Source: an uncultured Oscillospiraceae bacterium (GTDB lineage: Bacteria; Bacillota; Clostridia; Oscillospirales; Acutalibacteraceae). From it: 20,059 bases of DNA. The translations under genes and the position numbers were made by a program. The DNA lies in contig URED01000040.1 in assembly GCA_900546785.1 (NCBI GenBank), forward strand, positions 1 through 20,059, written 5' to 3'. The notes under the pieces were generated by a model that made no database searches, was not told where the DNA came from, and saw only the letters and a list, made by a program, of their open reading frames with translations. Below, one piece after another: positions 6,504 to 14,528 of this stretch (positions are counted from its first letter, which is position 1; each line of letters begins with the position of its first letter).

Positions 6504-8321
6504 TTATTCATCATCGGACGAGAGCTTGAGCACAGCCATAAACGCCTCCTGCGGCACCTCAACGGAACCGAAGCGGCGCATGCGTTTTTTGCCCTCTTTC
6601 TGCTTTTCAAGCAGTTTCTTTTTACGTGTAACATCGCCGCCGTAGCACTTGGCAAGCACGTCCTTGCGCAGGGCTTTGACCGTTTCCCTTGCAATGACCT
6701 TGCCGCCGATCGCGACCTGGATCGGTATCTCAAACAGATGGCGCGGGATATGCTCCTTCAGCTTTTCGGCGATCCTGCGCGCGCGCGGATATGCCTTATC
6801 CGCATGGATAATGAAAGACAGCGCGTCTATGATATCGCCGTTGAGCAGCACATCCACCTTGACGAGCTTACTGCGGCGGTATTCCGAGATCTCATAATCA
6901 AAAGAAGCATAGCCCCTTGTGCGTGATTTGAGCGCGTCAAAGAAATCATAGATGATCTCATTGAGCGGAAGCTCATAGCTTATATCCACTCTGTCCGGCG
7001 TGATATAAGTCATATTCTTGAATATGCCGCGCCTGTCCTGGCACATATCCATGATCGCGCCCACATATTCCGCCGGGGCATAGATGCTTGCGTTGCAAAA
7101 CGGCTCTTCGCAGTAATCGATAAGCGCCGGATCGGGATAATTCGTGGGATTATCTATTTCAAGCAAGGAACCGTCCGTCATATGGATCTTATACACAACG
7201 CTCGGAACCGTTGTGACCAGATCAAGATCATATTCCCTTTCCAGCCTTTCCTGAATGATCTCAAGGTGCAAAAGGCCCAAAAAGCCGCAGCGAAAGCCAA
7301 AGCCGAGCGCGCCGGATGTTTCCGGCTCAAAGGAAAGGGATGCATCGTTTAACTGCAATTTTTCAAGCGCATCGCGCAGCGCCTCATAATCGGCGCCGTC
7401 CGCAGGATATACGCCGCAGAACACCATGGGATTGACTTTTCTGTAGCCCGGCAGCGGTTCCGGCGCGGGGTTATCTGCAAGCGTGACGGTATCGCCCACA
7501 TGCGCGTCATGCACCGTTTTGATAGAGGCGGTGATATAGCCGACCTCGCCCGCGGCAAGCTGAGCCGCTTTTTCCATGGAGGTGGCGCGCATATAGCCAA
7601 CCTCCACAACATTGAATTCCGCCCCCGTTGCCATCATGCGCATCGTATCGCCGGCTTTGATCCTGCCGTCCATGATCCTGACGTAAACGATTACGCCGCG
7701 GTAGGAATCATAAACGGAATCAAAGATGAGCGCTTTGAGGGGCTTGTTTTCATCGCCCTCAGGCGGGCGTATCTCATTTACGATATACTCCAAGATCTGC
7801 TCCACATTCTCCCCCGTTTTGGCAGAGACGCGCGGTGCGTCAAGGCAGGGTATGCCGATGACCTCCTCTACCTCCTCCGCCACCTCCTGCGGGTGGGCGG
7901 CAGGCAGATCTATTTTATTGATCACGGGCAGGATATCCAGATCGTGATCCAGCGCAAGATAGGTATTTGCAAGCGTTTGCGCCTCCACGCCCTGCGAAGC
8001 GTCTATGATAAGCAGCGCGCCCTCACACGCGGCAAGGGAACGCGAGACCTCATAATTGAAATCGACGTGACCGGGGGTGTCGATCAAATTGAACTCATAC
8101 TTCTCGCCGTTTTTCGCTGTGTAATCCAGCTTTACGGCGTGCGCCTTGATCGTGATTCCCCTTTCGCGTTCCAGCTCCATATCGTCCAGCAGCTGATCCT
8201 GCATATCGCGCTTTTCAACGGAATCAGTCAGCTCCAGCAGCCTATCCGCCAAAGTGGATTTGCCGTGGTCTATATGCGCGATGATTGAAAAATTTCTTAT
8301 GTTTTTCCTGTTTACGGACAA
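6504..8321 (-). CDS. lepA: Translation elongation factor 4 (LepA), ribosome-associated GTPase
   Basis: A full-length (605 aa) EF4/LepA, the GTPase that acts on stalled or mis-translocated ribosomes and in 30S biogenesis. G motifs are AHIDHGKS (15-22), RGITIKA (54-60), DTPGH (81-85) and NKID (135-138). The C-terminal domain contains the LepA-specific [20 protein letters not shown] stretch. The start is TTG at 8321, decided by an AGAGG site about 8 nt upstream and the conserved N-terminal [15 protein letters not shown]. It follows the nucleotidyltransferase stop by 22 nt. Confidence 0.97.
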   Translation of the reverse strand: MSVNRKNIRNFSIIAHIDHGKSTLADRLLELTDSVEKRDMQDQLLDDMELERERGITIKAHAVKLDYTAKNGEKYEFNLIDTPGHVDFNYEVSRSLAACEGALLIIDASQGVEAQTLANTYLALDHDLDILPVINKIDLPAAHPQEVAEEVEEVIGIPCLDAPRVSAKTGENVEQILEYIVNEIRPPEGDENKPLKALIFDSVYDSYRGVIVYVRIMDGRIKAGDTMRMMATGAEFNVVEVGYMRATSMEKAAQLAAGEVGYITASIKTVHDAHVGDTVTLADNPAPEPLPGYRKVNPMVFCGVYPADGADYEALRDALEKLQLNDASLSFEPETSGALGFGFRCGFLGLLHLEIIQERLEREYDLDLVTTVPSVVYKIHMTDGSLLEIDNPTNYPDPALIDYCEEPFCNASIYAPAEYVGAIMDMCQDRRGIFKNMTYITPDRVDISYELPLNEIIYDFFDALKSRTRGYASFDYEISEYRRSKLVKVDVLLNGDIIDALSFIIHADKAYPRARRIAEKLKEHIPRHLFEIPIQVAIGGKVIARETVKALRKDVLAKCYGGDVTRKKKLLEKQKEGKKRMRRFGSVEVPQEAFMAVLKLSSDDE

Positions 8322-8343
8322 TTTGATTTACCTCTGTTGTTCT

Positions 8344-9474
8344 TTATTTCTCTTTATTCGCTATATTGCGTATTTCCTTTACTTCCTTTACGCCTTTTGA
8401 AAAAGACGAAAACAGATTCTTAAACAGACGTTTAAAATAATAATACGGCAGAAGATATCCTTTTTCTTTCAGCTGCGGATACATGCTTTGCATCTGCTGC
8501 TTTGAAGGGAATATCCTGTTTTTCAGATAGCCCAAAACACCGCCGCCGTTTGCGGCGTTATACGCCTCATAGGCAGCCGCTATATCTATGTTATCCGCCG
8601 CCCCGAAGATCGAATTTTGAATGATATCATTGAGCAGCGCCGTCTGCTCTTCGGTAAGCGCCTTATCTTCCATAACGGAAAAGGAGAGCGATCTTATTTT
8701 CTCTTCAAAATCGGAAAGATTCAATTTCCCGAGCTGCTGGTGCAAAAGGGCGGTATCCATATCCGGGTTCTTTTTAAGGATAAGATAGGTATCCACAAGA
8801 AAGCGCACGCCGAAGCCGCCTAAAATGCCGTGCTTATACATATGCGCAATGTGGAAAAGATACAGATCTTCAGCGCACATGATATATTCAAAGGGCTTTT
8901 CGGCAGATCTTTTTGCATGGTTCCAAACGAATGAAAAATCCGGGCAGAAGCCATATACGTCTTTAAACAGATCGCGGTGAAATTCAAACGTGTAATACGG
9001 CGCTTTCACAAAATCATCGGAATTATCGCCGTCAGACTTCATTTTATACCCGCGCTTTTTCATGATCTCCAGCAGTATATCACGCTTTTGGGGATCGTAC
9101 ATAATATCGATATCGCTCATCTGGCGCATGCTTTGCTTTGGATAATAATTGCGTATGACGGAGCCTTTTAAGAGCATATATCCGATCTCATTTTTTTCAA
9201 GCTGTTCCTCTATGGCCTTCAGCTCGTTTTGCATGGCGATCAGCCGCACAAGCTCGCTTTTGGAATGATTGTTCAGCTCCCGCGCAATATCCGGCGGCAG
9301 ATAGCTATAATCTATACTCTGCGCCACCATGGAATAGACTTCCTGCTTTTTGGAAAGCGCAAAAAACTGATTCCAGTCAATACCCACCGGCGGCGCGGCG
9401 GCTGTTTCACCGTTGACCGCGGCGCGCAGAACGCAAAGCAGATATTCTGTTTCAACGCTGTTTAAAACACTCAT
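8344..9474 (-). CDS. Uncharacterised nucleotidyltransferase family protein (NTP_transf_5 type)
   Basis: The 376-aa protein contains LLKGSVIRNYY (101-111) and MSDIDIMYD (119-127), the signature of the NTP_transf_5 group of pol-beta-like nucleotidyltransferases. D121 and D123 are the likely metal-binding pair. An FEFH motif (163-166) and an LFHIAHMYKHG helix follow, also typical. Members are often encoded beside PqqD-like proteins in lasso-peptide and related modified-peptide clusters, and here the PqqD-like gene lies 12 nt upstream. The reaction and target are unknown. No other peptide-modifying enzyme, peptide ABC transporter or obvious precursor gene is visible in the window, so the pair may have another job. 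Confidence 0.82.
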   Translation of the reverse strand: MSVLNSVETEYLLCVLRAAVNGETAAAPPVGIDWNQFFALSKKQEVYSMVAQSIDYSYLPPDIARELNNHSKSELVRLIAMQNELKAIEEQLEKNEIGYMLLKGSVIRNYYPKQSMRQMSDIDIMYDPQKRDILLEIMKKRGYKMKSDGDNSDDFVKAPYYTFEFHRDLFKDVYGFCPDFSFVWNHAKRSAEKPFEYIMCAEDLYLFHIAHMYKHGILGGFGVRFLVDTYLILKKNPDMDTALLHQQLGKLNLSDFEEKIRSLSFSVMEDKALTEEQTALLNDIIQNSIFGAADNIDIAAAYEAYNAANGGGVLGYLKNRIFPSKQQMQSMYPQLKEKGYLLPYYYFKRLFKNLFSSFSKGVKEVKEIRNIANKEK

Positions 9475-9486
9475 ACCATCAAACTC

Positions 9487-9753
9487 TTACTCTTCCAAAA
9501 TTCCGGCGTTTCTTAAAACATCAAGCAGCTCGCGGACATCGGCTCTTATGACGTCCTCCGGCGCGTCATACTTTTCCAGCATGGCGGCAACGATGCTGTC
9601 CTCCGTCTGCTCCGTTTTAAGCAGATTGAATATGAAATTTGCGCTGGGGTTATTGTTGATAATGCCGTTAAAGGTTTTTGCAAGCTCGCCCGTAGCGATC
9701 GCAAAATCCTTGCCGTCTATATTGCCCAGCATGATATCCTTATTGAGTTTCAT
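9487..9753 (-). CDS. PqqD-family protein (RiPP recognition element fold)
   Basis: An 88-aa single-domain protein of the PqqD family. These small winged-helix-like domains bind leader peptides and bring them to modifying enzymes. The family pattern is visible: an N-terminal beta part with a G-E-L-A-like stretch, NPSANFIFNLL (about 35-45), TEDSIVAAMLEKYD (about 50-63), and a C-terminal DVRELLDVLRNAGILEE. It has AAAGGG 7 nt before ATG, and lies 54 nt after the MGMT-like gene and 12 nt before the nucleotidyltransferase. No precursor peptide ORF is evident nearby. PqqD-nucleotidyltransferase coupling is known; its role in a translation-gene operon is not. Confidence 0.8.
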   Translation of the reverse strand: MKLNKDIMLGNIDGKDFAIATGELAKTFNGIINNNPSANFIFNLLKTEQTEDSIVAAMLEKYDAPEDVIRADVRELLDVLRNAGILEE

Positions 9754-9807
9754 TTTATCGACCCTTTCTGATAAATTTTTAGGTTATATGATTTTAAAGC
9801 GGGCGAT

Positions 9808-10110
9808 TCAGCAATCCCAAGCATATTTTTTCATATCCACGCAGCCGTTTTGCCTGAATCCTACGCCCTCATTATCAAGCAGAGACCGCTGTTCCGGCCA
9901 ACCCGGCGCCGTTCTGCCGGCGTGGTTCACAACGCGATGGCACGGGTAATCCCCGTAAAATGCAGACATATGCAGCACGCGCCCCACAAGCCTTGCATTG
10001 TTATCCCTGCCAATCAGCCTTGCGATCTGACCGTAGGACGCAACCTTGCCTTTGGGTATCTCTTCCACCACGGATAATATCTCATAGATCAGTTTTTCAT
10101 CAAGCATCAT
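9808..10110 (-). CDS. MGMT-family protein, C-terminal domain only (O6-alkylguanine repair or alkyltransferase-like)
   Basis: This 100-aa protein corresponds to the DNA-binding/active-site domain of O6-methylguanine methyltransferases. IPKGKVASYGQIA (18-30) is the conserved helix region, R40 in ARLVGR matches the arginine finger, and DYPCHRVV (54-61) keeps the acceptor Cys at 57. Many stand-alone short homologues (alkyltransferase-like proteins) have Trp or another residue there, so retention of Cys suggests real dealkylation. The N-terminal domain of Ada/Ogt is absent. The ATG (10110; a second ATG follows at 10107) overlaps the rlmD-like stop by 11 nt. Confidence 0.86.
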   Translation of the reverse strand: MMLDEKLIYEILSVVEEIPKGKVASYGQIARLIGRDNNARLVGRVLHMSAFYGDYPCHRVVNHAGRTAPGWPEQRSLLDNEGVGFRQNGCVDMKKYAWDC

Positions 10111-11461
10111 GTGTAATTAAGCACACCGCCTCCACATGCGCGGTGCGGGGGAAAAGATCAAACGCTTTCAGGCGTTTCGGGCGGTAGCCCATGCCATGCA
10201 GGATCTCAAGATCACGCGCAAGGGTGGCGCTGTTGCAGGAGACGTAAACGATCCTTTTTGCGCCGAGTTTGCTTATGATCTCCAGCAGCTGTTTTTCACA
10301 GCCCTTTCTGGGCGGGTCAACGATTACAACATCGGGTACGATGCCTTTTTCGGTCAATATCTTTGCGCCCTCAAAAGCGTCCGCACAGATAAACTGCGCG
10401 TTTTTGATACCGTTTATCACCGCGTTTTCCTTTGCGTTTTCGACTGCCTGTTCCACGATCTCCACGCCGTAGAGCATTTTGCATTTATCTGCGAGGGTGA
10501 GTCCGATCGTACCCGCGCCACAATACATATCCAGCACGGTTTCACTGCCCGTAAGCCCTGCGAATTCGGCGGCGCAGGAATAAAGCTTTTCGCATTGGGC
10601 GTGATTCACCTGATAAAAGCTTTCTGGGGAAATGACAAATTTTTTTCCGAGCAGGATATCCGTTATCTTATCGCTGCCCCAAAGCATCTTTGTTTTACTG
10701 CCGAGGATAACATTGGTCTTTTCTTTATTTATGTTGACGCAAATGCTTTGAAGCCCCGGCACGGCGCCTTGCAAAAGCGATACGAGCCTGTCCGCATTCG
10801 GGATCCCGCTGCCGTTTACAACGGCGCACGCCATGATCTGCCCCGTGGCAAACGCCTTTCTGAAATAGATATGGCGAAGCAGACCCCTGCCTGTTTTTTC
10901 ATCATAAGAATCCACGCCGCTTTCCAGCGCCCACTGTTCAAACGCTTTTAAGCCGCCTGCAAATTCGGGCGGCTGAAGCCGGCAGGAAACGGCGGGAACA
11001 ACACGGTGGCTCTTAAAAGCATAAAAGCCGGCGGTGAAAGCCCCGTTTTCTATGATTACCGGGTACTGCGCCTTATTCCTGTAAAAACAGGTGTCCGCAG
11101 CCCCAACGATTTCTTCAACCTCAAGATCGATATGCCCGATCCTGCGTACATTCTGCTGCACAAAATCTTTTTTTGCCGCAAGCTCCGCAGAATACGCCAT
11201 ATTTCTGAACGAACAGCCGCCGCATTTTTCGGAAACCGGGCAATCGGATTCTATTCTTGCGGGCGACGGTTTCAAAATTTCTTTTACAATGCCTACGGCG
11301 TAATTTTTGGACGGTTTGATGATGTGGGCGATGATCTCATCACCGGGAACGGCGTTTCTTACGAACACCGCCATGCCCTCATGCCTGCCTACGGAGCTGC
11401 CGAGCGGCGTTACGGAATCGATATGCAGTTTGATCTCATCGTTCTTTTTGAGCGCCAACAT
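10100..11461 (-). CDS. rlmD: 23S rRNA (uracil-C5)-methyltransferase, RlmD/RumA family
   Basis: A 453-aa SAM-dependent enzyme that forms m5U in 23S rRNA (U1939, and in Firmicute RlmCD also U747). An N-terminal TRAM-like domain occupies about residues 1-65. Cys 74, 80, 83 and 160 match the 4Fe-4S ligands of RumA. The SAM motif DMYCGAGTIG is at 311-320, DPPRKGC at 382-388, and the catalytic nucleophile is C409 in VSCNSATLARDL. The tRNA enzyme TrmA lacks the iron-sulfur cysteines, so it is a poorer match. It is the first gene of the minus-strand housekeeping run, just downstream of the ATPase terminator. Confidence 0.93.
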   Translation of the reverse strand: MLALKKNDEIKLHIDSVTPLGSSVGRHEGMAVFVRNAVPGDEIIAHIIKPSKNYAVGIVKEILKPSPARIESDCPVSEKCGGCSFRNMAYSAELAAKKDFVQQNVRRIGHIDLEVEEIVGAADTCFYRNKAQYPVIIENGAFTAGFYAFKSHRVVPAVSCRLQPPEFAGGLKAFEQWALESGVDSYDEKTGRGLLRHIYFRKAFATGQIMACAVVNGSGIPNADRLVSLLQGAVPGLQSICVNINKEKTNVILGSKTKMLWGSDKITDILLGKKFVISPESFYQVNHAQCEKLYSCAAEFAGLTGSETVLDMYCGAGTIGLTLADKCKMLYGVEIVEQAVENAKENAVINGIKNAQFICADAFEGAKILTEKGIVPDVVIVDPPRKGCEKQLLEIISKLGAKRIVYVSCNSATLARDLEILHGMGYRPKRLKAFDLFPRTAHVEAVCLITHDA

Positions 11462-11476
11462 AAATCACCACAATAT

Positions 11477-11505
11477 ATAATAGCATATATAATTTAAAAT
11501 ATAAA
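11477..11505 (-). promoter_or_regulatory. Possible promoter of the rlmD-lepA-rsmI run
   Basis: On the minus strand an extended -10 (TGC followed by TATTAT, 11477-11482) has a weak -35 (TTTATA, 11500-11505) 17 bp upstream. The whole gap is very AT-rich, so chance matches are likely, and the implied leader before ATG at 11461 would be only about 9 nt. Some promoter is expected here because a terminator precedes this gap on the same strand. Confidence 0.35.
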
Positions 11506-11540
11506 GAAAAAATTTTAAATAAGCGGTTACGGCTTTAAGC

Positions 11541-11575
11541 AAAAAAAGATCCCGCTCCTGTTCGGGGGCGGGACC
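11541..11575 (-). terminator. Intrinsic terminator of the P-type ATPase gene
   Basis: GGTCCCGCCCC pairs with GGAGCGGGATC (with G-U wobbles) around a short loop, followed on the minus strand by a run of seven T. It lies just after the ATPase stop codon at 11582 and separates it from the rlmD run. Confidence 0.88.
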
Positions 11576-11581
11576 GAAAAA

Positions 11582-14239
11582 TTATTTACTTGATCTGCGG
11601 CTTTCGATTTTTCTTTGAATCAGTTTTACAAGCTCTACTATGGGAATAACAGCCACGGCAAGCAAAATGGAGATCAGGTATTCGAGCGCCGAGATCGCGG
11701 CAAAATCAAATGCCCTTGCAAGGAACGGCACATATATAACGAGCGTTGTGAGCACAAAGCTGAGCGCCATGGCGCCGTAAAGGAATTTATTGTGCGTTTT
11801 GAGACGGAAGATGGACTCGCGCCTGGAACGCATATTGAACGAATGGAAGATCTCTGCAAGAGAAAGCGTTAAAAACGCCATGGTCATTCCGTTTTGATGG
11901 ATAAACTCATCCGTGCCGTGCGCAAGGTGCATACCCGCGTAATAGGCAAGCAGCGTAACCACGGATACCATAAGCCCCTGCCAGAAAACATCTATACCCA
12001 TGCCGCCGGCAAAAACGCCGTCTTTACTGTTTCTGGGGGCGCGCTTCATAATATCCGGCTCTCCCTTTTCAACGCCGAGCGCCATGGCGGGGAACGAATC
12101 GGTGATCAGGTTTATCCAAAGCAGGTGAACCGGCTCCAGCACAACGAAACCGGCAAGCGTGGCAATAAATATGGTAAGCACTTCCGAAAGATTGGAAGAA
12201 AGCAGGAACTGAATGGATTTGCGGATATTATCGTAGATCCTTCTGCCCTCTTCAACAGCGGAAACGATGGTTGCAAAATTATCGTCCGCCAGCACCATAT
12301 CGGCAACGTTTTTGGTAACGTCCGTTCCCGTTATGCCCATGCCGATTCCGATATCGGCATTCTTTATGGACGGCGCGTCGTTAACGCCGTCTCCCGTCAT
12401 AGCGGTGACCTTGCCGTTTTTGCGCCATGCGTTGACGATCCTTACCTTGTGTTCGGGCTGAACGCGGGCATAAACGCTGTATTTTTCTATATCTCTTTCC
12501 AACTGGCTGTCTGATACGTAATCAAGCTCAACACCTGTGATCGCCTGCGATTCATCGCTTGCAATACCAAGCTCTTTGGCGATTGCAACTGCGGTATCTT
12601 TATGATCGCCCGTGATCATGACGGGGCGGATACCCGCGCCCTTGGCCTCTTCTATCGCGGCAAGCGCCTCGGGGCGGACAGGATCTATCATGCCCGCAAG
12701 GCCTATATAACAAAGCTCCTTTTCCAGCGCCGCCGGAGAAGTATCCTGCGGCGGATTTTTGTACGCTTTCATCGCAACTGCAAGCACGCGCAGCGCCTTA
12801 TCCGCCATTTCCTTGTTCTGTGCAAGTATAGCGGCTTTTACCTCAGGCGTCATCGGCACCCTTCTGCCGTCCACAAGCGCCTGTGCGCACACGCTCAGCA
12901 CAACATCCGGCGCGCCCTTTGTATACTGAACAAAGCCTTTTTCGCCGGAGGAATGAACGGTAGACATCATTTTTCTGGAGGAATCGAACGGCGCTTCCGC
13001 AACGCGCGGAAATTCAGCTTCCAACTCATTTTTAGGCATCTCCAGCCTTTTTGCCCAATCAACGAGCGCCGCCTCCGTAGGCTCGCCCTTAACGACGCCG
13101 TCCTCCAAAACGGCATCGGAGCAAAGCGCCATCGCCTGCGCAACCAGCTTTTCGCTGTTTCCTCTGAAATCGGTTACCGTCATTTTATTCTGCGTCAGCG
13201 TGCCGGTCTTATCGGAGCAGATGACCTGCGTGCAGCCGAGCGTTTCAACCGCCGTTAAGCGGCGGATAACCGCGTTTCGCTTGCTCATCTTTGTTACGCC
13301 GATGGAAAGAACGATGGTAACGACCGTTGCCAGCCCCTCCGGGATAGCGGCGACCGCAAGGGAAACGGCAACCATGAACGTATCCAGCATCGTATCAAAC
13401 GTGAGCGCGTTGCCGGCAGCTGAATTTCTTACAATATCGAGCACGAAAATGACAACGCATATGCCGAGCACAAGGTAAGACAGCACCTTGGAAAGCTGGT
13501 TGAGCTTGATCTGCAGCGGCGTTTCGCCGTCCTTGGCGTCATTCAGGGCGCCGGCGATCTTGCCCATTTCCGTATCCATACCGGTAGCCGTAACAACCGC
13601 TTCACCGCGGCCGTAGACGACGTTTGAGCCCATATAGCACATATTTTTACGGTCTCCCAGCGGTATCTCGTCCTCGCCCGAAATCGGCTCTGACTGCTTA
13701 TCTACGGGAACCGATTCGCCCGTGAGCGCCGCTTCTTCTATCTTCATAGACGCGCAGCTGATTATGCGGCAGTCCGCCGGAACACTGTCCCCGGCTTCAA
13801 GCACAACGATATCTCCGGTAACAAGATCTTGAGACGGAACCGTTTCAAGTTTGCCGCCGCGCTTTACCTTGCTTTTTGCCGCAGCGATCTCCTGCAAGGC
13901 ATCTATTGCCTTTTCCGCTTTTGTTTCCTGATAGACGCCGAGCACCGCATTAATAATAACGACCAGCAAAATAATGATAACATCCGCCGGGAACTCCTTT
14001 TCATAAACGGAGGTAATTGCCGAAACGACGGCGGCAACGATAAGAATGATCGTCATGGGATCGGTAAACTCCATCAGAAATCTGTGCAGCACCGATTCCT
14101 TTTTGCCCTCTTGAAGCTTATTTTTCCCGTTTTCTTCAAGGCGTTTTTTTGCCTCTTCGGCAGAAAGACCGTCAGCCGAGGTGTTTTGCTCGCTGAGAAC
14201 AGTTTCACTTCTCTTCAGATAATCTTTCATTTCGTTCAC
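11582..14239 (-). CDS. P-type cation ATPase (P2A, SERCA-like), probable Ca2+/Mn2+ exporter
   Basis: An 885-aa membrane pump. The A-domain TGES motif is at 173-176, the phosphorylated Asp at D343 (DKTGTLT), the nucleotide-domain KGA at 441-443, TGD at 543-545 and TGDGVND at 615-621. Cation-site residues of SERCA are retained: PEGL (E301, M4), N683 and E686 (M5), N710, T713 and D714 (M6), and E796 (M8). Both calcium sites therefore look intact. A yybP-ykoY-type Mn2+ riboswitch precedes the gene, arguing that Mn2+ export is physiologically relevant, as for lactococcal YoaB. It starts at GTG (14239) after AGGAAAGG; an ATG three codons later (14230) is the alternative. Confidence 0.95.
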   Translation of the reverse strand: MNEMKDYLKRSETVLSEQNTSADGLSAEEAKKRLEENGKNKLQEGKKESVLHRFLMEFTDPMTIILIVAAVVSAITSVYEKEFPADVIIILLVVIINAVLGVYQETKAEKAIDALQEIAAAKSKVKRGGKLETVPSQDLVTGDIVVLEAGDSVPADCRIISCASMKIEEAALTGESVPVDKQSEPISGEDEIPLGDRKNMCYMGSNVVYGRGEAVVTATGMDTEMGKIAGALNDAKDGETPLQIKLNQLSKVLSYLVLGICVVIFVLDIVRNSAAGNALTFDTMLDTFMVAVSLAVAAIPEGLATVVTIVLSIGVTKMSKRNAVIRRLTAVETLGCTQVICSDKTGTLTQNKMTVTDFRGNSEKLVAQAMALCSDAVLEDGVVKGEPTEAALVDWAKRLEMPKNELEAEFPRVAEAPFDSSRKMMSTVHSSGEKGFVQYTKGAPDVVLSVCAQALVDGRRVPMTPEVKAAILAQNKEMADKALRVLAVAMKAYKNPPQDTSPAALEKELCYIGLAGMIDPVRPEALAAIEEAKGAGIRPVMITGDHKDTAVAIAKELGIASDESQAITGVELDYVSDSQLERDIEKYSVYARVQPEHKVRIVNAWRKNGKVTAMTGDGVNDAPSIKNADIGIGMGITGTDVTKNVADMVLADDNFATIVSAVEEGRRIYDNIRKSIQFLLSSNLSEVLTIFIATLAGFVVLEPVHLLWINLITDSFPAMALGVEKGEPDIMKRAPRNSKDGVFAGGMGIDVFWQGLMVSVVTLLAYYAGMHLAHGTDEFIHQNGMTMAFLTLSLAEIFHSFNMRSRRESIFRLKTHNKFLYGAMALSFVLTTLVIYVPFLARAFDFAAISALEYLISILLAVAVIPIVELVKLIQRKIESRRSSK

Positions 14240-14250
14240 AAGCCTTTCCT

Positions 14251-14284
14251 GCTGCCAAAAATAATGTGCGTTTTCTGCGGCAGC
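14251..14284 (-). promoter_or_regulatory. Small hairpin next to the ATPase ribosome-binding site
   Basis: On the minus strand GCTGCC (14279-14284) can pair with GGCAGC (14251-14256) around a 22-nt loop, ending directly before the AGGAAAGG ribosome-binding site. It could modulate translation or simply space the leader. The arms are only 6 bp, so support is limited. Confidence 0.25.
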
Positions 14285-14316
14285 CGTGCAGAGACACGCA
14301 AATGAGGGCTGAAATT

Positions 14317-14354
14317 AAAAAACTCGTATATAGTATACCCTACCATATACGAGT
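14317..14354 (-). terminator. Riboswitch-controlled attenuator hairpin
   Basis: On the minus strand ACTCGTATAT (14345-14354) pairs perfectly with ATATACGAGT (14322-14331), followed by six T. It lies between the aptamer and the ATPase gene. Its 5' arm is the same sequence that closes stem P1 of the aptamer (14347-14353), so terminator and ligand-bound aptamer exclude one another. Confidence 0.85.
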
Positions 14355-14436
14355 CTCATTCTTTAAAACTAAACCAGCCGAAACGGCATGATGTTGATTT
14401 AGCGCACACGATACGTGCGGAATTACTCCCTCATAC
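14347..14436 (-). promoter_or_regulatory. yybP-ykoY-type Mn2+ riboswitch aptamer
   Basis: In the leader of the P-type ATPase, GTATGAG (14430-14436) pairs with CTCGTAT (14347-14353) as P1. GAGGGAGTA directly follows the 5' P1 arm, matching the family's conserved GGGGAGUA loop, and a GAATGAGAC segment precedes the 3' arm. Between them are a GCAC/GTGC-type hairpin and a longer arm, closed by CTAAATC/GGTTTAG and capped by GCCG-TTT-CGGC. Family knowledge: Mn2+ stabilises P1 and turns the gene on. The overlap of P1 with the terminator arm gives exactly that logic here. The family match was read by eye. Confidence 0.82.
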
Positions 14437-14444
14437 TATAAAAT

Positions 14445-14473
14445 ATTGTACCACAAAACAGTAAAAATTTCAA
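14445..14473 (-). promoter_or_regulatory. Promoter of the riboswitch-ATPase transcript
   Basis: TTGAAA (14468-14473) and TACAAT (14445-14450) are separated by exactly 17 bp on the minus strand, and a TG dinucleotide gives an extended -10. Start is expected near 14438, immediately at the 5' side of the riboswitch P1 stem. No GC-rich terminator is visible between here and the aldolase stop at 14529, so read-through from the aldolase operon is possible. Confidence 0.85.
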
Positions 14474-14528
14474 TTCACAAAAGGGATATATTGTTAATTT
14501 TTTACCGATTTAATAAATTATTTACAAT

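Noticed and set aside
7500..8288. Long open frame on the plus strand opposite lepA (and similar long frames at 2375-3112, 3161-3856, 4981-5628, 10136-10951 and 16076-16762)
   Set aside because: They lie antisense to genes with clear families, show no recognisable domain, and follow the codon pattern of the opposite strand.
8344..9753. A full lasso-peptide or PQQ cluster
   Set aside because: Only the PqqD-like and nucleotidyltransferase genes are present; no precursor, protease, cyclase, PqqA/B/C/E or transporter was found in the gaps or neighbouring genes.
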